Below are positions 14,499 through 20,479 of a DNA stretch of 20,479 bases, piece by piece. Each line of letters begins with the position of its first letter. The stretch's first letter is position 1. The notes beneath the pieces are model-generated. The model was given only the letters and a program-made list of their open reading frames with translations. It was not told the origin of the DNA and searched no databases. The stretch covers positions 1 to 20,479 of the IMG/VR virus record IMGVR_UViG_3300032288_000978; one strand, written 5' to 3'. The translations under genes and the position numbers were made by a program. The stretch is from a virus.

Positions 14499-16861
14499 TG
14501 GCTGAACCTATTGTACGGAGTTTTGTAATTGACACAACGCAGGCTGAGCAAAATCTGAAGAGCCTTGATGCAGTAACGAGCACAACTAATGCTGCGCTTG
14601 ATACTTTGTATAACCAACTTATAAGCTTGGATGCACAGCTTCAGAAACTTGACCCGAATAGTCAAGCCTTTGCTGAAGTCAATACCCAAATACAGCAATT
14701 AGAAACCACAATTACAGGTATTGAAACGGGAAAGATTGATGATATTGGTAAGGCTATTGAGAGCATTGACGCTGGCAATGCAGCACAAAGCATCGAGCAA
14801 GTAGGTGATGCTGTGCAACAGGTTGTTGCGCCTGTAGATAATCTTGCTACTGCGACCGATAAACTTAACACCGAACTCAAAGAAACGAAGGTAGACACCA
14901 CAAGCATAGAGGGTGCATCTCAAGACTTTAAAGAGTTAGCCGTACAAGAGGAAACAGTAGTTACATCCAGCAAGTCACTTAAGGCGCAGCTACGTGAATT
15001 ACAGGCACAGCTTGCAGCTACTGACCCGCAAACAGAAAAGTATCGTCAGTTATCACAGGCAGCGGGTGAACTTAAAGATAAGATACAGGATGCAGCACAG
15101 GCAGTAGGCACACAGGCGGGGGGTGCGTTCGAGCGTGTAGGTGGATCATTAGGACTGGTCACATCCCGTATTGCTAACCTTGACTTTGAAGGTGCGGCAG
15201 AAGGTGCAAAGCTACTTGCACAAAACATTACGCAGATTAAGCCGGGTGATATTGCCAAAGGTATAAGCAGCATTGGTAGTGCATTTGCATCTGTTGGTAA
15301 GGCACTACTTACTAACCCTATATTCTTAATAGGTGCAGCCATTGCTGCTGCTATTGTGTATGCAGAAGAACTGCTGTCGCTTATTGATGGTGTGACTGAT
15401 GCGGAAACTAAAGCACTAGATGCACAAAAGGAACGTGCGGCATTAGCAAAAGAACAAGTCGATGCTATAGGTGCACAGGAGGAATCTTTAAAGCGTCAAG
15501 GCTTAACTGAAAAACAAATTACTGACTTAAAATTACAAGCATTAGACACAGCTATACTTGAACAACAGGCAGTACTTGAAACTACACGCATACAAGCAGA
15601 AGGGCAAATAAAAGCAGCAGAACGTAATGCGCAATACCTAAAGACATTCCTCGACTTTGTTACGTTTCCACAGCGCAAACTTGCTGAGTTCTTTGAAGGA
15701 TTTGTAAATGGTAGCATTGATATTCTTAACAAGTTAGGACTGGGAATAGAAAAGATTGATGTTACATCGGTCTTTGAAGATGTAAACAACTTTGTAGTTA
15801 AGAAGATATTCGACCCCGAGAAAGAGCGCAAAGAGCAAGAACAAATAGTTAAAGATGCTGAAAAAACTTTGGTGTCCTTAAACAACCAGCGTGATGGAAT
15901 ACTTAACGCACAGGATGCAAAAGAAAAGGCGGCTGCTCAAAAGGCAGCGGATGATAAAGCTAAAGCCGCAAAGGATGCAGCAGATGCACAGCTAAAAGCT
16001 GAACAAGAAGTTAGTGATTTGCTGAATCAGTTATACGAGGAAAACCTGAAGGAGTTTGAAGATGCGGAAAAGGCAAAGACAGCAGCAGCAGAACTTGAAG
16101 CGGAAAAAAGAAAAAAGGCTGAAGAAGAATATAACACAGCTATTGCGGCATTACGCGCTGAACAAGACGCAGCCAACTTAACGCAAGATCAAAAGGAAAT
16201 TATTGCAATTGATAACAAGTATTTAGACCTACGCGAAAAGGCAATAGCGGCAGGTAAAAGTACTGTAGAGATTGATGCTGCATATAAGGCGGCATTAGAA
16301 CAACAAGAAAAAGATTCTGCTGAAAGAAGAAAAGCGAATGAAGTCGCAGTACAAGATGCAAAATTGCAGGCAACATCGGACGCATTAGGCGCAATTAATG
16401 GACTAGTAGGTGCATTTGCCAAAGGAGATGAGAAGCGTGCAAAGGCAGCATTTAAAATACAGAAAGCTGTAAGCATAGCACAGGCAACTGTGGATACGTA
16501 CAAAGGTGCTAACGCAATTTTTGCAAGTGCAGCTGCTAACCCAGCAACAGTTTTATTCCCCGCTCAACCATTTATTGCAGCGGGTGTAGCAATTGCATCA
16601 GGTTTGGCAAACGTGGCTACTATAGCACAGCAACAATTTCAAGGTGGTGGTCAACCCGGTGGTGGTGGTAATAATGATAGTGTGCCTAACCTTCCTGATG
16701 GAGGGGGTGGTTCACAACCTGCACAGTTCAATCCGCTTGCATCTTCATTCTTGCAAGATAGACCAGAGCAATTAACGCCCCGTGCGTATGTACTTGCGGG
16801 TGATGTGGCAAGTCAACAGGAAGTAAGAACAAAGGTTGAAGACCTTGCACGGATAGGATAA
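14498..16861 (+). CDS. Tail tape measure protein
   Basis: A 787-residue protein with long stretches of coiled coil and Ala, Gln, Lys and Glu richness. Residues 1-210 are coiled-coil (LYNQLISLDAQLQKLDPN, LKAQLRELQAQLAATDP). A hydrophobic segment lies at about 270-293 (LTNPIFLIGAAIAAAIVYAE), then another coiled coil at about 440-640. The C-terminus (IAQATVDTYKGANAIFASAA, then AAGVAIASGLANVATIAQQQ, a Gly-rich run, and RAYVLAGDVASQQEVRTKV) is characteristic of tape measure proteins in this host group. The protein sets tail length and its membrane segment helps DNA enter the cell. At roughly 0.15 nm per residue, a familiar rule for such proteins, the tail would be near 120 nm. The chaperone at 6281 is its expected partner. 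Confidence 0.9.
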   Translation: MAEPIVRSFVIDTTQAEQNLKSLDAVTSTTNAALDTLYNQLISLDAQLQKLDPNSQAFAEVNTQIQQLETTITGIETGKIDDIGKAIESIDAGNAAQSIEQVGDAVQQVVAPVDNLATATDKLNTELKETKVDTTSIEGASQDFKELAVQEETVVTSSKSLKAQLRELQAQLAATDPQTEKYRQLSQAAGELKDKIQDAAQAVGTQAGGAFERVGGSLGLVTSRIANLDFEGAAEGAKLLAQNITQIKPGDIAKGISSIGSAFASVGKALLTNPIFLIGAAIAAAIVYAEELLSLIDGVTDAETKALDAQKERAALAKEQVDAIGAQEESLKRQGLTEKQITDLKLQALDTAILEQQAVLETTRIQAEGQIKAAERNAQYLKTFLDFVTFPQRKLAEFFEGFVNGSIDILNKLGLGIEKIDVTSVFEDVNNFVVKKIFDPEKERKEQEQIVKDAEKTLVSLNNQRDGILNAQDAKEKAAAQKAADDKAKAAKDAADAQLKAEQEVSDLLNQLYEENLKEFEDAEKAKTAAAELEAEKRKKAEEEYNTAIAALRAEQDAANLTQDQKEIIAIDNKYLDLREKAIAAGKSTVEIDAAYKAALEQQEKDSAERRKANEVAVQDAKLQATSDALGAINGLVGAFAKGDEKRAKAAFKIQKAVSIAQATVDTYKGANAIFASAAANPATVLFPAQPFIAAGVAIASGLANVATIAQQQFQGGGQPGGGGNNDSVPNLPDGGGGSQPAQFNPLASSFLQDRPEQLTPRAYVLAGDVASQQEVRTKVEDLARIG

Positions 16862-16867
16862 AACAAA

Positions 16868-16889
16868 AGCCGCCCACGTTTGGACGGCT
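16868..16889 (-). terminator. Hairpin that looks like a minus-strand intrinsic terminator
   Basis: AGCCGCCC (16868-16875) and GGACGGCT (16882-16889) flank a 6-nt loop. In a minus-strand RNA the stem is 8 bp with one G-U pair and is followed by a U-rich TTTGTTTT. In a plus-strand RNA one pair is C-A and no U tract follows. Its orientation therefore suits stopping antisense transcription. It lies between the tape measure stop and the XkdF gene, with no minus-strand gene ending nearby. Confidence 0.45.
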
Positions 16890-16954
16890 CGTGCCTTGAA
16901 AACAATTGATTGAATTATGACGAAAACCGTACAAATATAAAATAACTTTGAAAC

Positions 16955-17551
16955 ATGGAAAAAAGAAAAGTAGTCAAGTGTGTAATAGATGATGAAGGTC
17001 GTTTGGGTATTACGGCAATGGGACTTGTGGACATGCCCGCAATAGAAGAAAACTGGATTGCACTCAGCAAGATGAAGCTAAGTGCATTGAATGAGGAGCG
17101 TAGAATGTTGTACGGCCCTGCACTTATCCCGGATAAAGAGATACTACGTTATGATGATAAAGGCGAAGCCTACTATGTGTACTTTGAAAAGGCTACGGTG
17201 CAAGCAATCGCGCATCAATTCTTTAAAAAGAACCTGCAACACACCACTAACCTGCAGCATGAGATACCTGTAACGGGTGTGACCGTTGTAGAATCATGGC
17301 TTAAAGAGGGCAAGAATGATAAGAGCATCGAACTTGGATTGCCTGACTTGCCCGATGGTACATGGTTTATCGGTACGAAGGTAGACGAAGAGCATGTGTG
17401 GAATGATGTGAAAGAAGGCAAGATAAAAGGCTATAGCATTGAAGGCTTTTTTAACGAGGTAGGTGTAGCCATGAGTGGTGTCAAGAATTACGAAGCTGAG
17501 TTGGTGCTAGAACTTGACCAGCTACTGAGCAAAGTAAACCCATCCAAATGA
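16955..17551 (+). CDS. XkdF-type prohead maturation protease
   Basis: At 198 residues this matches the XkdF family of phage prohead proteases. Matching segments are GITAMGLVDMPAIEENW near the N-terminus, YGPALIPDKEILR (53-65), NLQHEIPVTGVTVVESW with H102, GTWFIGTKVDEEHVWNDV, and KGYSIEGFF with S161. The His and Ser are the probable catalytic pair. These enzymes cut the scaffold and capsid N-termini during head maturation. A scaffold-like gene lies downstream, with an S8-type protease gene and a small minus-strand gene in between. The stop overlaps the next gene's ATG as ATGA, so the two proteases are translationally coupled. The ATG at 16955 is the first in frame and follows an A-rich leader. 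Confidence 0.85.
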   Translation: MEKRKVVKCVIDDEGRLGITAMGLVDMPAIEENWIALSKMKLSALNEERRMLYGPALIPDKEILRYDDKGEAYYVYFEKATVQAIAHQFFKKNLQHTTNLQHEIPVTGVTVVESWLKEGKNDKSIELGLPDLPDGTWFIGTKVDEEHVWNDVKEGKIKGYSIEGFFNEVGVAMSGVKNYEAELVLELDQLLSKVNPSK

Positions 17552-19617
17552 AAATAAACAGCGTCAAATTCAAAGACCGTGCGTCTTTTGACAAGAACAA
17601 AACCAAGCCTAATGTAGTTGCAGTACACGAGCCGTTTGGCATCATTGTGTTTCAAGATGAACAGCCAGTTAAGGCTGACCATACAAAGGTATCACAGGTC
17701 AACGAGGTTGATGGATCACTAGACCAAATTGCTACAGGTCTTGCTATACTTGTTGCACCTGACTTAGATGCAGCAATTGCATATTGCAAAAAGAATAAGG
17801 TGCAAATTACGGAAACATTCCACCTTACTAATACGCTATTCGTAGAAGTACCTGCCTTTGCTGCCTTCAATGAGTTCTACATTTCACTTATGAATAGCAA
17901 ACTATTCACGAGTGTAGAGCCTGATTATATACAGCCATTTGATACCAATGCAGATGCATATACTTACAGCGGTCAATGGCACTTACCTAATATGCAAGCG
18001 GCAGAAGCTTGGAGTCTGATTGATGGTGCAGCCTATGGTGAGGTTGCAGTACTGGATATTGCATGTGATGTTGACCATGAAGATTTAGTAGGTAGAATAA
18101 GTGATACATCATGGAACTGTGTGACGGATGCTCCCGATGTAAGACCCGTAAGTGAGTATGAAAGGCACGGCACACCCTGCAGCGGATTGATATGCGCAGC
18201 AACAGATAACAGCATAGGTGTGTCCTCACTAGGTAACAACAAACTGAAGGTGCAATTTCTGCACATCGGTTACGGTTCGAGTTCAAGTGGTAGCTTTTCC
18301 ACATCGGACACCATCGTAACACGTGCTGCTAATAAGGCAATAGCTAACCCTAACTGCCTTGCTATATCAATGAGTTGGGGAGGTAGTAGTTCAAACGCAT
18401 ATCCGCTATTTCAAAACGCATTAACGGCAGCAAAAACAGTAGGGCGTAATGGTAAGGGTATACCAATCTTTGCAAGTTCAGGTAATCAAAACAATCCTAA
18501 CTTTACACAGGCACCTGCAATATACCCAATGGTACATGCAGTAGGTGCATCTACTCAGTCAAACGCCCGTGCATCATTTAGTAACTACGGGCCAAAGACA
18601 TTTGCTGCTGCTCCCGGCACATCATGCCCAACAACTGACCGTATGGGTGCAGCGGGTTATAAGCCTGATAGTAACTATACAGCGTTTAGTGGTACATCAT
18701 GTTCATGCCCAGTCATGGCAGCGGCAGCGGCTAGTGTAATACTTGCTAATCCATCACTTACAGAGGCGCAGGTAACTGATGTGCTTAGACAATCATGCCG
18801 CAAGACTGGAGGATATACCTACGATGTAAACGGTAAGAGTTTAGAGTTGGGTTATGGTGTGGTAAATATGTACAATGCCGTGACTATTGCAAAGACTTTA
18901 GACGGTGGCGACCCTACACCCGTACCTGTTGCTGAATACAACCTGTTTGGTAATATCTCTACACTTGCAACGGCTGTGCAAGGCTCTAGTGTTAATGTTA
19001 CATACAGCGTTAATTTGGATAAAGTGCATACATCCGATGTAATTGCTACCGTGCAGCTTACATTCACTAGACCCGATGGTACTAAGTTTATATTCTATAC
19101 CGGGGATGTGACCATACCGAAAGGTCAAACCGTAGTAACTAAGACTGCACCTTTTGCATTACCTAATAATCAAACAGGCAATGCTCTTTTCTCACTTACC
19201 ATTGACCCGAATATGGTCATAAAGGAAACCAATGAGAATGATAACACGATTAGCACAGGTACAACTATTACACTTGTTAACCCACCTGCCGCAGGACTGG
19301 ATGCAAGCGTAACAATAGACCGTTACGAATGGCTCGATGCTAACCGTGTGCGTATCTATTACACCTTCTACAACAAAGGCAGCGTGGTAATTACCAGCAT
19401 GAAAGTAAACCACGGCCTTGTTGGTGGGTACACGGGTACATGGAACCGTACAGATCGTATAGAAGTTGGTAGAACTGCGACCTTTGCGAGCGTGTATAAT
19501 GTGACTATGCCACCTGTTGCATTGCCTACGGATTACGTGCTTACAATTACAGCCGTTAATGGTGTGCCTGATAATGATGTGACAAATAACACGGCACGTT
19601 TGCAGATTAAAAAATAG
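17548..19617 (+). CDS. Subtilisin-like (S8) serine protease with CARDB-like repeats
   Basis: At 689 residues this has an N-terminal pro-domain-like region (1-130; TNTLFVEVPAFAAFNEFYIS, then KLFTSVEPDYIQPF). An S8 peptidase domain with a complete triad follows: D170 in VAVLDIACDVDHEDL, H207 in ERHGTPCSG, oxyanion N313 in ASSGNQ, and S384 in FSGTSCSCPVMAAAA. After residue 450 two CARDB/Ig-like repeats follow, ending in NETNDNTIS-type (IKETNENDNTIS) and PDNDVTNNTARLQ turns. There is no signal peptide, so it stays in the cytoplasm or enters the virion. Genes beside it (an XkdF protease and a scaffold) suggest head maturation or a virion-carried protease. A role in cell-wall or capsule attack at entry is also possible. 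Confidence 0.85.
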   Translation: MKINSVKFKDRASFDKNKTKPNVVAVHEPFGIIVFQDEQPVKADHTKVSQVNEVDGSLDQIATGLAILVAPDLDAAIAYCKKNKVQITETFHLTNTLFVEVPAFAAFNEFYISLMNSKLFTSVEPDYIQPFDTNADAYTYSGQWHLPNMQAAEAWSLIDGAAYGEVAVLDIACDVDHEDLVGRISDTSWNCVTDAPDVRPVSEYERHGTPCSGLICAATDNSIGVSSLGNNKLKVQFLHIGYGSSSSGSFSTSDTIVTRAANKAIANPNCLAISMSWGGSSSNAYPLFQNALTAAKTVGRNGKGIPIFASSGNQNNPNFTQAPAIYPMVHAVGASTQSNARASFSNYGPKTFAAAPGTSCPTTDRMGAAGYKPDSNYTAFSGTSCSCPVMAAAAASVILANPSLTEAQVTDVLRQSCRKTGGYTYDVNGKSLELGYGVVNMYNAVTIAKTLDGGDPTPVPVAEYNLFGNISTLATAVQGSSVNVTYSVNLDKVHTSDVIATVQLTFTRPDGTKFIFYTGDVTIPKGQTVVTKTAPFALPNNQTGNALFSLTIDPNMVIKETNENDNTISTGTTITLVNPPAAGLDASVTIDRYEWLDANRVRIYYTFYNKGSVVITSMKVNHGLVGGYTGTWNRTDRIEVGRTATFASVYNVTMPPVALPTDYVLTITAVNGVPDNDVTNNTARLQIKK

Positions 19618-19677
19618 TGCTATATTAGCTGCGGTTAAATAGCATATTAGTGGTTAAAGGTATTTAGATTAAAAAGA

Positions 19678-19705
19678 AAGGCCCTAACGAGGGCCTTCTT
19701 TTTTT
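19678..19705. terminator. Bidirectional intrinsic terminator
   Basis: AAGGCCCT (19678-19685) and AGGGCCTT (19690-19697) form a perfect 8-bp stem around AACG, followed by CTTTTTTT and preceded by an A-rich run. It can end plus-strand transcripts from the S8 gene and minus-strand transcripts from the ribbon-helix-helix gene. Confidence 0.88.
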
Positions 19706-19721
19706 AACCAAAACAAAACTA

Positions 19722-19856
19722 TCAGATGATACAAGCGCGGACATATTCAGCAACATTCATCTTATGCTGCTTAGCCGTTTTCTGAAGTGTTTTCAATTGC
19801 CTTTCGGTTAGTCGTACTGTAACCTTTGAGTGCATCGCGGTCGGTTGTGTCTTCAT
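19722..19856 (-). CDS. Small ribbon-helix-helix DNA-binding protein
   Basis: A 44-residue ORF from ATG 19856 to TGA 19722-19724. It reads MKTQPTAMHSKVTVRLTER, QLKTLQKTAKQHKMNVAEYV, RACII. The KVTVRLTERQ strand, the helix QLKTLQKTAKQ and the second helix VAEYVRACI are the ribbon-helix-helix layout of CopG/Arc/MetJ-type repressors. Such proteins bind short palindromes as dimers, with the beta strand reading the major groove. It is the only minus-strand gene in the late region. It lies between a bidirectional terminator and a promoter with an inverted repeat, so it is probably self-regulated. It might also repress the scaffold gene start opposite, whose leader begins close by. Confidence 0.75.
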   Translation of the reverse strand: MKTQPTAMHSKVTVRLTERQLKTLQKTAKQHKMNVAEYVRACII

Positions 19857-19860
19857 ATTG

Positions 19861-19878
19861 TATGTATTTTTTTACATA
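19861..19878. promoter_or_regulatory. Operator-like palindrome near the ribbon-helix-helix start
   Basis: TATGTA (19861-19866) and TACATA (19873-19878) are exact inverted copies separated by six T residues. The site spans the predicted transcription start of the minus-strand ribbon-helix-helix gene, where a bound repressor would block initiation. A hairpin role in RNA is the alternative. Confidence 0.5.
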
Positions 19879-19879
19879 G

Positions 19880-19911
19880 CGAAGATAATGAAAATTGTTG
19901 GATGTAACAAA
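19880..19911 (-). promoter_or_regulatory. Promoter for the ribbon-helix-helix gene
   Basis: On the minus strand TTTG (19911-19908) and TATCTTCG (19887-19880) are 20 bp apart. They differ from the two well-formed promoters by one base in the -7 box and one base in spacing. Transcription would start near 19875, about 20 nt before ATG 19856. Confidence 0.5.
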
Positions 19912-19948
19912 ATCATCTTTTGTCTACTATATCCAAATATCCAACAAT
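19894..19948 (+). promoter_or_regulatory. Nested inverted repeats covering the scaffold start codon
   Basis: ATTGTTGGAT (19894-19903) and ATCCAACAAT (19939-19948) are a perfect 10-bp inverted repeat with a 35-nt interior. The right arm includes the first two bases of the scaffold ATG. Inside it, ACAAAA (19907-19912) and TTTTGT (19918-19923) form a 6-bp hairpin. In a transcript beginning upstream the start codon would be paired. No plus-strand promoter of the TAnnTTTG type was found here, so which RNAs contain the structure is unknown. Confidence 0.5.
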
Positions 19949-20479
19949 GTCGAATATCAAAGAACAAATCAAATCCGTTTTCAATAAGTACGGTATTGAC
20001 CCTTCAACAGTTGGTATCAAGTTCGAAGAAGAAACTGCGGCTGCTGAAGCTCCGGCAACGGAAGTAAAGTTTGCAGTAGAAGGCACTTTGGCCGATGGTA
20101 CTAAAATCTATTCTACCGCTGATGAGTGGGTAGTAGGTGTAGACATCTACACACAAGATGCTGAAGGTAATCCAGTGCCAGTGCCTGCGGGAGAATACCT
20201 GCTTGAGGACGGTGTTACCAAAGTCGTAGTAGGCGAAGATGGTAAAGTTGCTGAAATCGAACGCGAAGAACAATCTACCGAAATGAGCAGCGAAGACCTC
20301 GTTGCTGTTATTGGTCAATTGTCTGAGCGCATTGCTGCATTAGAGGTTGAAAAAACCGAACTAGCTGCGGCAGTAGAAAACGCTAAGAATGATGCGGATG
20401 CTGTAAAGGCTGAACTTGCTTCAGTTAAGAAAGCACCTGCTGTACCTTCTGTAAAATCTCAAGAATTTAAAAAGAATGC
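19947..20479 (+). CDS. Scaffold-like head protein, incomplete at the window end
   Basis: At least 177 residues from ATG 19947, still open at 20479. It begins MSNIKEQIKSVFNKYGID. Next comes a beta-rich part (EGTLADGTKIYSTADEWVVG, then EYLLEDGVTKVVVGEDGKVA), then a coiled-coil stretch (VAVIGQLSERIAALEVEKTE, LAAAVENAKNDADAVKAELA) and a Lys/Pro-rich tail. An acidic N-terminal part, a coiled coil and a C-terminal basic end are the architecture of phage head scaffolds, which are removed by the maturation protease. An XkdF-type protease upstream fits this. A major capsid protein would be expected just beyond the window. The codons look rich in GAA, GGT, GTT and GCT, as in a strongly expressed gene. 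Confidence 0.7.
   Translation, partial: MSNIKEQIKSVFNKYGIDPSTVGIKFEEETAAAEAPATEVKFAVEGTLADGTKIYSTADEWVVGVDIYTQDAEGNPVPVPAGEYLLEDGVTKVVVGEDGKVAEIEREEQSTEMSSEDLVAVIGQLSERIAALEVEKTELAAAVENAKNDADAVKAELASVKKAPAVPSVKSQEFKKN

Larger units (their letters stand above)
19618..19946. other. Regulatory intergenic region between the S8 protease and scaffold genes
   Basis: These 329 bases separate the two genes and are not empty. From left to right they hold about 60 bp without a recognised feature, a bidirectional terminator (19678-19705), a minus-strand ribbon-helix-helix gene (19722-19856), an operator-like palindrome (19861-19878), its promoter (19880-19911), and nested inverted repeats before the scaffold start (19894-19948). 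Confidence 0.7.

Noticed and set aside
16943-16950. TAACTTTG as a -7 box for the XkdF gene
   Set aside because: No TTTG or TTG lies 17-23 bp upstream, and the predicted start site would fall on the ATG itself. It remains possible as a leaderless start, but support is too weak.
19894-19948. The nested inverted repeats as a rho-independent terminator
   Set aside because: The outer arms are AT-rich, the interior is long, no U tract follows, and a start codon overlaps the right arm. Start-codon control fits better.

Overview
This window is part of a tailed double-stranded DNA phage genome or prophage, most likely one that infects a Bacteroidota host. Three things point to that host group. Two promoters fit the Bacteroidota pattern TTTG-N19-TAnnTTTG, start codons sit in A-rich stretches without clear Shine-Dalgarno sequences, and several proteins are of types I associate with Bacteroidota siphophages (XkdF-type protease, tape measure protein, hub protein, small EFVARCM-type protein). 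A 787-residue tape measure protein means a long tail. I see no integrase, tRNA, rRNA, CRISPR array or insertion sequence.

Layout. Positions 1-4765 are on the minus strand and form an early or replication module. In transcription order it holds a zinc-ribbon protein, a small unknown, an XRE-like HTH protein, an unknown protein with a possible HTH, a VRR-NUC nuclease, a DUF4326 fusion, an unknown beta-rich protein, a DUF1376-type replication protein, a further probable replication-associated protein, and the start of another gene cut by the window edge. A second promoter lies between the nuclease and the DUF4326 gene. It should produce a leader RNA of about 108 nt with two interleaved (pseudoknot) stems and a 13-codon leader ORF.

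Positions 4840-19617 are on the plus strand and form the late or morphogenesis module. It starts with a sigma-70-like factor, a cysteine-rich protein, a 46-residue protein and a terminase-small-subunit-like protein. Next comes a tail assembly chaperone with a T9 slippery site and a -1 extension, which explains an apparently empty 160 bp. Then follow a tail-completion-like/fibre fusion, an HK97 gp10-like neck protein, two large tail proteins, a 57-residue membrane protein and the tape measure protein. After the tail genes come an XkdF-type prohead protease, an unusual subtilisin-like protease with CARDB-like repeats, and a scaffold-like protein that runs off the right edge.

Positions 19618-19946 hold a bidirectional terminator, a 44-residue ribbon-helix-helix gene on the minus strand with its own promoter and operator-like palindrome, and a structured leader in front of the scaffold gene. 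Large terminase, portal and major capsid genes are not in the window, so the head genes appear to follow the tail genes.
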